A DNA stretch of 9,904 bases from an uncultured Oscillospiraceae bacterium (GTDB taxonomy: Bacteria > Bacillota > Clostridia > Oscillospirales > Oscillospiraceae), in contig CAJTWF010000049.1 of assembly GCA_910579965.1 (NCBI GenBank), positions 1-9,904 on the forward strand, read 5' to 3'. A model generated the notes under the pieces. The model searched no databases. It worked only from the letters and a program-made list of their open reading frames with translations, and was not told the DNA's origin. Positions 1-7,019 of this stretch are shown in pieces. Both the position numbers and the translations under genes were made by a program. Every line of letters begins with the position of its first letter. Positions within the stretch are counted from its first letter, which is position 1.

Positions 1-279
1 GAAATGACATTATTAGCTTCAAAGACGGCGATTGTGCGAGGGGTTGAAAATGGAAGTAATATAGTCAGACATACAAATAAAGGAATGTCGATTGTTTCAG
101 ATTATAAAGGCAGTGTGCTGGCACAGACCGATTATTTTCAGTCTGACACAAAGACATTATCAGCACAGGTTCCTATGAAAGGACGCTTTACTCTTTATTC
201 GTATGTTGGAAATCTATTTGTTTACCTGTGCAGCATATATTTATTAGGGAGTTTCATAATTCATAAAATTAAGCGGTAA
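1..279 (+). CDS. Apolipoprotein N-acyltransferase-like protein, C-terminal part (cut by window edge)
   Basis: The reading frame is open from base 1 (a Glu codon precedes the first Met), so this is the 3' end of a longer gene; the Met at 4 is internal. The fragment matches the end of the nitrilase (carbon-nitrogen hydrolase) domain of Lnt-type enzymes: RGVENGSNIVRHTNKGMS corresponds to the family's 'R-x-x-E-x-G-x-x-x-x-R-x-x-N-x-G-x-S' segment. It is followed by a D-x-x-G-x-V-L-A strand, the T-x-Y-x-x-x-G motif (TLYSYVG) and one hydrophobic C-terminal membrane segment (about residues 69-87 of the visible part). Lnt enzymes N-acylate the terminal Cys of lipoproteins at the membrane; the catalytic Glu/Lys/Cys would lie upstream of the window, so activity cannot be judged. 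Base composition is much more AT-rich than the genes to the right, suggesting different ancestry. Family call fairly confident; exact function in a Gram-positive host is not. Confidence 0.7.
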   Translation, partial: EMTLLASKTAIVRGVENGSNIVRHTNKGMSIVSDYKGSVLAQTDYFQSDTKTLSAQVPMKGRFTLYSYVGNLFVYLCSIYLLGSFIIHKIKR

Positions 280-391
280 TTATGAAATTTTGTTAAAATT
301 CATAGAACAAAAATGCTGTGCCAATTTAAAGCGCAATTATCTTCCAGTTTATCGGGCAGTTACAAGCCTGTATAGGGTAACTTCCCGCTTT

Positions 392-573
392 AGGGCATGT
401 TTGAAAATTGACAGCATACCCAAACAGCAGACCTTTTTCCGCCATACTGCGTTATGGATTCTGCATGGCCCCACCGAGGGGCCATGCAGAATGTGGATGC
501 CCGCGAAAGGTCGCCTTGTCTGGCAAAAACATTCCTTGCTGTCGGGCATATCGTCCATTATCAAACAAGCCCT
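392..573. repeat. MITE-like 182-bp imperfect palindrome
   Basis: The outer arms 392-429 and 537-573 are inverted copies: AGGGCATGTTTGAAAATTGA on the left against AGGGCTTGTTTGATAATGGA read from the right. In the first 30 bases 23 match and several mismatches would still pair as G-U in RNA. The arms remain similar further in (both contain ACAGCA). The centre is a perfect 15-bp stem, ATTCTGCATGGCCCC (458-472) against its complement (478-492), with a 5-base loop. No transposase is encoded. The size, terminal inverted repeats and lack of coding capacity fit a non-autonomous mobile element. A clear target-site duplication is not visible. Confidence 0.6.
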
Positions 574-759
574 GGGTCTTTTGACTAATCAATTTCTCAA
601 ATGGCGCTGGGCATCACCAATCTGAAAAGGGGCGCAGGCCGGGTTTTGTCTGTTTCCACAAAATTTTCTGTTTTTGTCCGAAAAAGTTTCACCACAACAC
701 CGGCTGGCGTTCATTTTTTGTCAACATTTGAAACAAAGTGCCAGAACATATATGACTAA

Positions 760-788
760 TTGACAAAAAAGAAATAACTAACTACAAT
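760..788 (+). promoter_or_regulatory. Sigma-A promoter of the murQ operon
   Basis: The -35 box TTGACA (760-765) is a perfect consensus match. A 17-bp A-rich spacer follows, then a -10 box TACAAT (783-788, five of six). Transcription should start near 794-796. This is the only strong promoter I see upstream of murQ and probably drives the whole plus-strand operon. Confidence 0.85.
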
Positions 789-906
789 GCAGTCTGTACG
801 GTACAGTCCGCCGTCCCTGTCCGGAAAGGGGCGGCGGTACACGGTCCGGCCGGCTCCTCCTGGGCGGTACAGCCCGCAGAACCGGACGGACGGAAAGGAG
901 AGCGCA
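789..906 (+). promoter_or_regulatory. Structured 5' leader of murQ with a palindrome at the transcription start
   Basis: The predicted leader is about 110 nt. A perfect 6+1+6 palindrome, CTGTACGGTACAG (794-806), sits on the predicted +1, where a repressor would block initiation. Next comes a hairpin whose 10-bp stem (808-817 with 828-837) pairs fully in RNA with one U-G. The heptamer CGGTACA occurs three times (799, 835, 865). The third copy places GGTACA as the loop of a GGGC/GCCC mini-hairpin (862-875). CTCCT at 854-858 can pair with the AGGAG of the murQ ribosome site (896-900), and GTCCGG at 844-849 with CCGGAC at 882-887. The pairings are visible in the sequence; a regulatory role (operator, translational switch) is inference. 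It matches no riboswitch class I recognise. Confidence 0.5.
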
Positions 907-1803
907 TTGGGAATCAATTTAGAGAGCATGACCACGGAGACCCGCAACCCAGACACCATGGACCTGGACCGGATGACGGCCCTGGAGGTGGTGACCGCCA
1001 TGAACAGGGAGGACGCCAAGGTCCCGGCGGCCATCTCCGCCCAGCTGCCCAGCATCGCCCAGGTGGCGGAGTGGGCCATCGCCTCCCTGGAGGCGGGAGG
1101 CCGGGTGTTCTACATGGGCGCGGGCACCAGCGGCCGCCTGGGCGTACTGGACGCGGCGGAGTGCCCCCCCACCTTCGGCGTGGCCCCGGACCGGATGGTG
1201 GGTCTCATCGCCGGCGGCGAGAAGGCCTTCCTCAAGGCCGTGGAGGGCGCGGAGGACAGCCGTGAGCTGGGCAGGGAGGATCTGACCGCCTGGGGCTTGG
1301 AGAAGCGGGATCTGGTGATCGGCGTCGCCGCCAGCGGCCGCACCCCCTATGTGCTGGGGGGCCTGGCCTACGCCCGTGAGCTGGGCTGCCGCACCGCCGC
1401 CGTGTCCTGCAACGCGGGCAGCGAGATCGGCAGGGCCGCCGATCTGGCTGTGGAGGTGGTGGTGGGACCCGAGGTCCTCACCGGCTCCACCCGCCTCAAG
1501 GCGGGCACGGCCCAGAAGCTCATTCTGAACATGATCTCCACCGCCGCCATGGTGGGCGTGGGCAAGGCGTATCAGAACCTGATGGTGGACGTGATGCAGA
1601 CCAACGAGAAGCTCCACCGCCGGGCGGAGAAGATCGTCATGGAGGCCACCGGCGTGGACCGGGAGACCGCCCGGGAGAGGATCACCGCTGCCGGCGGCAG
1701 CGTCAAGACCGCCATCACCATGATCCTGGCCGGCTGCGGCGCTCAGGAGGCCGCCAGCCGCCTGGAGAGGGCCCGGGGCCACGTCCGGGAGGCCATCCAA
1801 TAG
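907..1803 (+). CDS. murQ: N-acetylmuramic acid 6-phosphate etherase
   Basis: MurQ cleaves the D-lactyl ether of MurNAc-6-phosphate, giving GlcNAc-6-phosphate and D-lactate in the cytoplasm. I choose the TTG at 907, giving 298 aa, because AAGGAG (895-900) lies 6 nt upstream and the length fits the family; the frame is open back to an ATG at 787, but that lies inside the -10 box. The SIS domain shows GAGTSGRLGVLDAAECPPTFG and a second phosphosugar loop, GVAASGRTPYVLGG. E85 (AAEC) and E116 (EGAEDS) line up with E83 and E114, the catalytic acid and base of E. coli MurQ. The N-terminal TETRNPDTMDLD and the C-terminal NLMVDVMQTNEKLHRRA segment plus a helical tail are also typical. First gene of the operon, with murP 94 bp downstream. 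Confidence 0.96.
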   Translation: MGINLESMTTETRNPDTMDLDRMTALEVVTAMNREDAKVPAAISAQLPSIAQVAEWAIASLEAGGRVFYMGAGTSGRLGVLDAAECPPTFGVAPDRMVGLIAGGEKAFLKAVEGAEDSRELGREDLTAWGLEKRDLVIGVAASGRTPYVLGGLAYARELGCRTAAVSCNAGSEIGRAADLAVEVVVGPEVLTGSTRLKAGTAQKLILNMISTAAMVGVGKAYQNLMVDVMQTNEKLHRRAEKIVMEATGVDRETARERITAAGGSVKTAITMILAGCGAQEAASRLERARGHVREAIQ

Positions 1804-1821
1804 CGGCGCTCCGGCCCGCAG

Positions 1822-1857
1822 CGGCTGTTACCCCCCCTTTTTCGGGGGAAACAGCCG
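1822..1857 (+). other. Stem-loop between murQ and murP
   Basis: CGGCTGTTACCCCC (1822-1835) pairs with 1844-1857 over 14 positions with one A-A mismatch, around an 8-base loop that contains five Ts. No T-tract follows the stem, so it is not a classical terminator. An mRNA processing or stability element that lets murQ and murP levels differ is plausible. It sits 30 bp upstream of the murP ribosome binding site. Confidence 0.55.
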
Positions 1858-1897
1858 GAACAGCATCTGTGTGTTTTATCAAGAACTGGAGGTTAAC

Positions 1898-3322
1898 ATG
1901 ACAAATCAAGAATTATCCCTGAAGATCCTGGAACTGGTGGGCGGCAAGGGCAACGTTGTCAGCGCCGCCAACTGCATGACCCGCCTGCGCATCCAGCTGC
2001 GGGACAACAGCAAGGCGCAGATTGCCGCGCTGAAGGCCACCCAGGGCGTGCTGGGCGTGGTGGAGGACGCCACGCTCCAGGTCATCCTGGGCCCCGGCAA
2101 GGCCAAGAAGGTGTGCGATCTGTTTGTGGCGGACGCGGGCGTGCAGAGCGGCCTGAGCACGGATAACGACTGGCAGACCAACAAGGCCGCCATGAAGGCT
2201 GGGCAGAAGGACAGCCCCCTGAAGCAGGGCCTGCGCACCATCGCCAACATCTTCATCCCCATGATCCCCGCCGTCATCGCCGCAGGCCTGTTCAACGGTC
2301 TGGCCAGCCTCATGGGCCAGCTGTTCCCCGAGGCCATCGCCTCCGGCACGGGCGTCATCTTCATCATCCAGACCCTCTTCAGCCTCTTCGGCGCCTCCTT
2401 CCTGGGCTATTTCGCCATCTATACCGGCGTGAACGCGGCCAAGGTCTTCGGCGCCACCCCCGCCCTGGGCGGCATGATCGGCGGCATCTCCATCGGCTCC
2501 CAGATCGTCACCATCTCCACCCTGCTGGGGCTCTATAACGCCGACGTGCCCCTCAACTCCATCCTGACCACCGGCAAGGGCGGCATCATCGGCGTGATTA
2601 TCGGCGTTTGGCTGCTCTCCAAGGTGGAGAAGGGGCTGCGCAAGGTCATCCCCGACGTGCTGGATCTGATCCTCACCCCCCTGCTGAGCATGATTATTGT
2701 CGGCTCCCTGTACGTGTTTGTCCTCATGCCCGTCACCGGCTTCCTCTCCGACGGGCTGGTGTTCCTGCTCAGCTTCCTCATCAACTCCTCCAACCCCGTT
2801 GTCAGCATCATCTCCGGCTACGTCATGAGCGCGGTGTTCCTGCCCATGGTGCTGCTGGGCCTGCACCACGGCCTGATCCCCATCTACGCCGTGCAGCTGG
2901 AGACCCTTGGCGGCGTGACCCTGTTCCCCTGCCTGGCCATGGCCGGCGCGGGCCAGGTGGGCGCGGCCCTGGCGATCTACCTGAAGGCCCGCAAGGTGAA
3001 GAACCTGCGGATGCAGCAGACCATCATCGGCGCTCTGCCCGCCGGCGTGCTGGGCGTGGGCGAGCCGCTGATCTACGGCGTCACCCTCCCCATGGGCAAG
3101 CCCTTTATCACCGCCGGTCTGGGCGCGGGCTTCGGCGGCGCCTTCGTGATGCTCATGCACGTGCAGGCCATTGCCTGGGGTCCCTCCGGCCTGGTGGCCA
3201 TCCCCCTGATGCGGACCCCCTCCATGATGCTCTACTTCTTCCTGGGCATCCTCATCGCCTACATCATGGGCTTCATCATCACCTGGTTCGGCATCAAGGC
3301 CGAGGACGTAGCCAATGTCTGA
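1898..3322 (+). CDS. murP: PTS EIIBC transporter, MurNAc type
   Basis: This membrane permease of the phosphotransferase system imports and 6-phosphorylates MurNAc, or MurNAc-GlcNAc where MupG is present. The start is the ATG at 1898, with GGAGG at 1888-1892; the GTG at 1871 has no ribosome site. The product is 474 aa, the same length as E. coli MurP. The EIIB domain covers roughly residues 1-90 with the phosphorylated Cys26 in AANCMTRLRI. After a linker, the glucose/sucrose-family EIIC domain runs from about residue 115 to the end. It shows about ten hydrophobic segments, LLGLHHGLIPIYAVQLE and GVGEPLIYGVTLPMGKPF (substrate-site Glu389). There is no EIIA domain, so a shared glucose-type EIIA must supply phosphate. 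Sequence alone could fit another sugar of the family; MurNAc is assigned from murQ and mupG on either side. Confidence 0.9.
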   Translation: MTNQELSLKILELVGGKGNVVSAANCMTRLRIQLRDNSKAQIAALKATQGVLGVVEDATLQVILGPGKAKKVCDLFVADAGVQSGLSTDNDWQTNKAAMKAGQKDSPLKQGLRTIANIFIPMIPAVIAAGLFNGLASLMGQLFPEAIASGTGVIFIIQTLFSLFGASFLGYFAIYTGVNAAKVFGATPALGGMIGGISIGSQIVTISTLLGLYNADVPLNSILTTGKGGIIGVIIGVWLLSKVEKGLRKVIPDVLDLILTPLLSMIIVGSLYVFVLMPVTGFLSDGLVFLLSFLINSSNPVVSIISGYVMSAVFLPMVLLGLHHGLIPIYAVQLETLGGVTLFPCLAMAGAGQVGAALAIYLKARKVKNLRMQQTIIGALPAGVLGVGEPLIYGVTLPMGKPFITAGLGAGFGGAFVMLMHVQAIAWGPSGLVAIPLMRTPSMMLYFFLGILIAYIMGFIITWFGIKAEDVANV

Positions 3323-4361
3323 GAGCCTGGGCTACTCCGTATACCTGACCAGCTTTGACCAGCAGCGGGAGATGCTGGAGCGCTCCGCAGGCGCGGACGC
3401 CATGGTCTTTCTCTCCCTGCACATCAGCGAGGAGTTCTCCCCTGACTACTGCGCCCGGGCGGAACGGGTCTGCCTGTGGCTCCACGAGGCGGGGTTCCGG
3501 ACTATCGCGGACGTGTCCGTAAAGACCGTGGCCCAGTTTGGCGAGCCGGATTTGATCCGGCTCGCCAAGCGGCTGCGGGTGTGGGCCCTGCGCATTGACT
3601 ACGGCTTCACAGAGGAGGAGACGGCGGCCCTGGCCGCGCAGATCCCCATCGTGGTCAACGCCTCCACCGCCACGGCCCGGGCGGCCCGGCGCATCGCCGC
3701 CGCCGGCCCCCTGGTGATGGCCATGCACAACTTCTACCCCCGGCCGGAGACCGGCCTGGACGCGGCCTTCCTGCTGGAGAGCACCCGCGCCCTCCAGGAG
3801 GCGGGCCTGAAGGTGCTGGCCTTTGTCCCCGGGGATCAGAGCCTCCGGGGGCCGGTCCACTGCGGGCTCCCCACTCTGGAGGCCCACCGGGGGCAGCTGC
3901 CCTCGGCCTGCTTTGCGGATATGGTCCTCCGCTTCGGGATGGACGGCGTATTCGTGGGGGACCCGGGGCTGAGCGAGACGGAGCAGGGGCGCGTCCGCCG
4001 CTTCTGTCAGGAGGGCGTGCTCAGCGTCCCGGCCCTGCTGGCGCCGGACCGGGAGGCCCTCTACGGGCAGGTGTTTACCTGCCGGCCGGACTCCCCGGCC
4101 GGGCTGGTGCGCTTTGCCGAGTCCCGGGAATACGCCTGCTTCGGCGGCCCCAACGCGCCGGCGGACTGCCGGGCCCGGGTCCGGGGCAGCGTCACCATGG
4201 ACAATGACCGCTACGGCCGCTACGCCGGAGAGATCCAGCTCTGCCGGGCAGACTACCCGGCGGATGAGCGGGTGAACGTCATCGGCCGGGTGCCGGAGCA
4301 GGCCATGCTCCTGGCGGACAGCATCCCCCGGGGCGGGCGGTTTGCCCTGGTGCGGCCGTAG
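3315..4361 (+). CDS. mupG: 6-phospho-N-acetylmuramidase (DUF871 family, GH170)
   Basis: MupG of Staphylococcus aureus, founder of glycoside hydrolase family 170 and formerly DUF871, hydrolyses MurNAc-6P-GlcNAc to MurNAc-6P and GlcNAc in the cytoplasm. This 348-aa protein has the family's usual length. Its start region is typical (GYSVYLTSF), followed by MVFLSLHISEE, the ADVS strand and LRIDYGFTEEE. Further on come MAMHNFYPRPETGLD, the FVPGD segment and a C-terminal domain with ADCRARVRGSVTMDNDRYGRYAGEIQ. The ATG at 3315 overlaps the last 8 bp of murP and has GAGGA (3302-3306) 8 nt upstream, so the two are translationally coupled. The murQ-murP-mupG set matches the staphylococcal pathway and implies that disaccharides, not only free MurNAc, are imported. 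I do not identify the catalytic residues. Confidence 0.92.
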   Translation: MSESLGYSVYLTSFDQQREMLERSAGADAMVFLSLHISEEFSPDYCARAERVCLWLHEAGFRTIADVSVKTVAQFGEPDLIRLAKRLRVWALRIDYGFTEEETAALAAQIPIVVNASTATARAARRIAAAGPLVMAMHNFYPRPETGLDAAFLLESTRALQEAGLKVLAFVPGDQSLRGPVHCGLPTLEAHRGQLPSACFADMVLRFGMDGVFVGDPGLSETEQGRVRRFCQEGVLSVPALLAPDREALYGQVFTCRPDSPAGLVRFAESREYACFGGPNAPADCRARVRGSVTMDNDRYGRYAGEIQLCRADYPADERVNVIGRVPEQAMLLADSIPRGGRFALVRP

Positions 4362-4380
4362 CCCGCCCAGCCTTCACAGC

Positions 4381-4461
4381 CTGTATTCACAACCGGCGCT
4401 CGCGCTTGGACGGCCTTTCCGCCATATCCCGCCGCCCCCGGTTATGAATACAGACTTTTTT
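4381..4461 (+). terminator. Long-loop inverted repeat with T-tract between mupG and the serine hydrolase gene
   Basis: CTGTATTCACAACCGG (4381-4396) is inverted at 4438-4453 with one mismatch, around a 41-base GC-rich loop. A run of six Ts (4456-4461) follows directly. It could act as a partial terminator or attenuator that lowers expression of the two distal genes. It could also be a small dispersed palindromic repeat. The motif ACAGACTTTTT recurs at 4485-4495, just after a short imperfect hairpin (TGTTTCC/GGAACA). No good promoter is visible between 4462 and 4508. Confidence 0.5.
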
Positions 4462-4508
4462 AGAATCCATGTTTCCTGCACGGAACAGACTTTTTGAGGA
4501 GAACCGCT

Positions 4509-7019
4509 ATGAATAAAACACTCCATAGATTCCTCTGCTTGGCGCTGGTCCTGGCGCTTGGCGTTTCCCTGGCCGCGCCGGCCCTGGCGGCCGGCACAGA
4601 CGCGGCTGTCAAGGCCGTATCGCTGCCCAGTCAGGACTGGCAGGGCGCGGCCGCCTTTCCTGACTGGAAGAACTGCGTGGACGATACCTTGGCGATGAAC
4701 AGCCTCTACAGCTTCACCGGCTTAGCGGGCCAGGGGCGGTTGTACGTCACCCCTGCCCAGGGCGTGACCGGCTTCCGCCTGTTTGTCAACAACGCCGAGG
4801 TGGATACCTCCGCCATGGCGGCAGGGCGCACCTGGCAGGCGGACATCTCAAGCCTGACGGTGAACGGGACCAACACGCTCCAGGTCTCCGCCGTCACGCC
4901 CGGCGATATTGAAGACGCCGTGACGGTGAACGTCCCATACCCCGACGTCCTCCCCGCCGGCCCGTCGGACGTGGGGATGGACGAGAGCACCCTGGAGCTC
5001 ATCGGCGATCTCATCCGCGCCGAGGTGAAGTACGGCTTCTCCGGCGCGCAGCTGGCCGTCATCAAGGACGGCAGGCTGGTGGTCAGCGAGGCATGGGGCG
5101 CGGCCAGCGGCTACCGGGCCGACAACAGCCGCATCCTGCCCGGCGACGGGGACTATGTCCCCGTCACCACCGATACCCTCTACGACCTGGCCTCCAACAC
5201 CAAGATGTACTCCGTCAACTACGCCCTCCAGTACATGCTCAGCCACGAGGGCTATGACATCGCCCTGGACGACCCCATCACCAAGTTCTTCCCCTCCTTT
5301 GACCAGCAGGGGAGGACCGTGTTCAAGGAGGGGACAAGCGAGGCGGACAAGCGGCAGATCCTGGCCTGGAAGAGCCGGCTCACCATACGGGACGCGCTGA
5401 TGCACCAGGCGGGCTTTGACCCGGATCCCCAGTACCACAACGACCGGTTCAACCAGCTCACCCAGACCCCGGAGGCCGGCGTGAGCAACCCCCTGTTCTC
5501 CCAGGACCGGGCCTCCACCCTGGAGATGGTCCTCGCCTCGCCGCTGACCTATGAGCCGGGCACCCAGACCAAGTATTCCGATGTGGACTACATGCTCCTC
5601 TGCTTTATCCTGGAGAAGGCGGCGGGCCAGAGGCTGGACCAGTTCCTGAAGGAGAAGTTCTGGAACCCCATGGGCCTGACCCATATCACCTACAATCCCC
5701 TGGACAACGGCTTTGACGCCTCCGGCTGCGCGGCCACCGAGCTCCAGGGCAACACCCGGGACGGGGCGGTCTCCTTTGCCAACGTCCGCACGGGGGTGGT
5801 CCAGGGCGAGGTCCACGACGAGAAGGCCTACTACGCCATGGACGGCGTCTCCGGCCACGCGGGCCTGTTCTCTAACGCGGAGGATCTGGCCAGGCTGGCC
5901 TCTCTGATGCTCACCGGCGGCAGCGGCGGGAGGAAGTACTTTGACAAAGACGTGATCGACGAGTTCACCAAGCCCAAGAGCCCGGAGGCGCCCACCTGGG
6001 GGCTGGGCTGGTGGCGGCAGGGCAGCGCGGGCCGCAACAACTACTTCACCACCCACTCCTCCAGCGCCACCGTGGGCCACCAGGGCTGGACCGGCACCCT
6101 CACGGTCATTGACCCGGAGGAGAATCTGGTGATCGCCCTGCTGACCAACAAGAAGAACTCCCCGGTGCTGGACAACGCCGTGGCCCCCAACGATTTCTAC
6201 TCCGACAACATGGTCCTGGGCGCGCTGGGCTGCGTGGTGGGGTATGTCTACGAGTCCCTCCGCTCCACTCCGGACGCCATGGACGCCAGCGTCATGCAGA
6301 TGGCCATGGACCGCGTCTCCATGCTGGAGGGTCACAAGGGGGCGTACGATGAGGCCCCCCACATGAACGACGCCTACGCCCTGGCGGATCTGACGGTGAC
6401 CCGTGCGGAGAAGCGCCGGAGCCGGACCATGAAGGACTACGCCCAGACGGTTCTGGACGCCCTGGCCGGCGCGGCGGAGGCCTATGTGGAGGACAGGGAG
6501 AACCAGGCCAACGCCGCCCGCTGGCAGGAGGAGCTCCAGACGCGGCTGGACGCGGTGTCCGCTGACACGGACAGCGCCGGCGCTCCCGCGCTGAAGGCCG
6601 CCCCCGTCTCCTCCATGCCCTGCGCGGACGCCAGGGGCGGCTACACCGGCGGCGGCCAGAACGCCGTCTACTTCCCCAGGGCCTACGGCACCGGCGCCTC
6701 CACCTGCTATCAGAACGGCGTGACCTGGTTCGAGACCTACGAGGGCCAGGGGACCGTCTACTTTGCCGTGCGGGACGCCATTCCCTCCCTGCAGATCTAT
6801 GTTAACGGCCAGCCGGTGGACACCTCCGCCATGCTGAACCTGGATCGGGTGGGATTCTTTGCCGTGGACGTGTCCTCCGTGGCGGTCAATGGCCGCAACT
6901 GCGTCCAGGTGAGCGGTATGCCCGCCGGCGCTCCCCGAGGCGAGGAGGCCCCCCTCCTGATGGTCAGCGTCAACCCGGAGGTAGTCCGGGGTGCCTGTCC
7001 GGTGCCCTTTGCGGTATGA
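4509..7019 (+). CDS. Secreted PBP4B/AmiE-type serine hydrolase with two related flanking modules
   Basis: This is an exported serine hydrolase of the class C beta-lactamase/PBP fold (836 aa). The ATG at 4509 is chosen over the in-frame TTG at 4494 because GAGGAGA (4496-4502) lies 6 nt before it. A signal peptide ends near residue 27 (APALA), with no lipobox. The catalytic domain runs from about residue 155 to 600: S229-N-T-K232 (S-x-x-K nucleophile and base), Y356-S-D and H524-Q-G-W-T-G (the K-T-G-equivalent strand). A helical, charged stretch (about 600-690) follows. Residues 74-127 and 746-802 are related modules on either side. E. coli yfeW (PBP4B) lies next to murQP, and B. subtilis AmiE, a MurNAc-L-Ala amidase of this fold, lies in the mur cluster. 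Removing stem peptides from muropeptides before uptake is therefore the likely job, but esterase or D,D-carboxypeptidase activity is possible. It is about twice the length of those homologues. Confidence 0.85.
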   Translation: MNKTLHRFLCLALVLALGVSLAAPALAAGTDAAVKAVSLPSQDWQGAAAFPDWKNCVDDTLAMNSLYSFTGLAGQGRLYVTPAQGVTGFRLFVNNAEVDTSAMAAGRTWQADISSLTVNGTNTLQVSAVTPGDIEDAVTVNVPYPDVLPAGPSDVGMDESTLELIGDLIRAEVKYGFSGAQLAVIKDGRLVVSEAWGAASGYRADNSRILPGDGDYVPVTTDTLYDLASNTKMYSVNYALQYMLSHEGYDIALDDPITKFFPSFDQQGRTVFKEGTSEADKRQILAWKSRLTIRDALMHQAGFDPDPQYHNDRFNQLTQTPEAGVSNPLFSQDRASTLEMVLASPLTYEPGTQTKYSDVDYMLLCFILEKAAGQRLDQFLKEKFWNPMGLTHITYNPLDNGFDASGCAATELQGNTRDGAVSFANVRTGVVQGEVHDEKAYYAMDGVSGHAGLFSNAEDLARLASLMLTGGSGGRKYFDKDVIDEFTKPKSPEAPTWGLGWWRQGSAGRNNYFTTHSSSATVGHQGWTGTLTVIDPEENLVIALLTNKKNSPVLDNAVAPNDFYSDNMVLGALGCVVGYVYESLRSTPDAMDASVMQMAMDRVSMLEGHKGAYDEAPHMNDAYALADLTVTRAEKRRSRTMKDYAQTVLDALAGAAEAYVEDRENQANAARWQEELQTRLDAVSADTDSAGAPALKAAPVSSMPCADARGGYTGGGQNAVYFPRAYGTGASTCYQNGVTWFETYEGQGTVYFAVRDAIPSLQIYVNGQPVDTSAMLNLDRVGFFAVDVSSVAVNGRNCVQVSGMPAGAPRGEEAPLLMVSVNPEVVRGACPVPFAV
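4728..4889 (+). repeat. N-terminal copy of the serine hydrolase's duplicated module
   Basis: This segment encodes residues 74-127, from GQGRLYV to LQVS. It aligns with residues 746-802 at 22 identical positions out of 54, with one 3-residue gap. The shared features are GQG..Y, VN..-VDTSAM, D-x-SS and VNG-x-N-x-x-QVS. The pattern of short beta strands suggests a small beta-sandwich module rather than catalytic sequence. Confidence 0.7.
6744..6914 (+). repeat. C-terminal copy of the serine hydrolase's duplicated module
   Basis: This segment encodes residues 746-802, from GQGTVYF to VQVS, and matches the copy at 4728-4889. The core VDTSAM is also conserved at DNA level (GTGGAYACCTCCGCCATG). The two copies enclose the catalytic and helical regions. 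Confidence 0.7.

Larger units (their letters stand above)
280..906. other. Long non-coding stretch between the Lnt-like gene and murQ
   Basis: This 627-bp stretch holds no convincing gene. Right after the Lnt-like stop there is a weak AT-only imperfect hairpin (281-304, TATGAA...TTCATA) without a good T-tract. A MITE-like palindrome occupies 392-573. From 574 to about 755 I see only AT-rich sequence with T-runs and no ribosome site followed by an ORF. The murQ promoter and leader fill 760-906. Open frames on both strands here overlap the palindrome, lack Shine-Dalgarno sites and resemble no family I recognise. Confidence 0.6.

Noticed and set aside
290..625. Open frame of 111 codons on the plus strand and a 71-codon frame on the minus strand over 349-564
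   Set aside because: Both run through the palindromic element, have no ribosome site, and their peptides reflect the inverted repeat rather than a protein family.
680..690. GAAA-AAG-TTTC as a possible RpiR/MurR-type operator
   Set aside because: It is a short AT-rich palindrome about 70 bp upstream of the -35, likely by chance in this composition, and no second half-site or regulator gene supports it.
787..906. ATG at 787 as the murQ start
   Set aside because: It lies within the -10 box, has no Shine-Dalgarno, and the extra 40 residues are not MurQ-like; TTG at 907 has AAGGAG at the right distance.
1913..3160. Long minus-strand open frame (415 codons) opposite murP, and similar ones opposite murQ and the serine hydrolase
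   Set aside because: These are GC-rich antisense shadows with low-complexity Gly/Ala/His/Asp-rich translations and no ribosome sites.
4494..4508. TTG at 4494 as the serine hydrolase start
   Set aside because: It overlaps the GAGGAGA ribosome site itself; ATG at 4509 gives a normal signal peptide.
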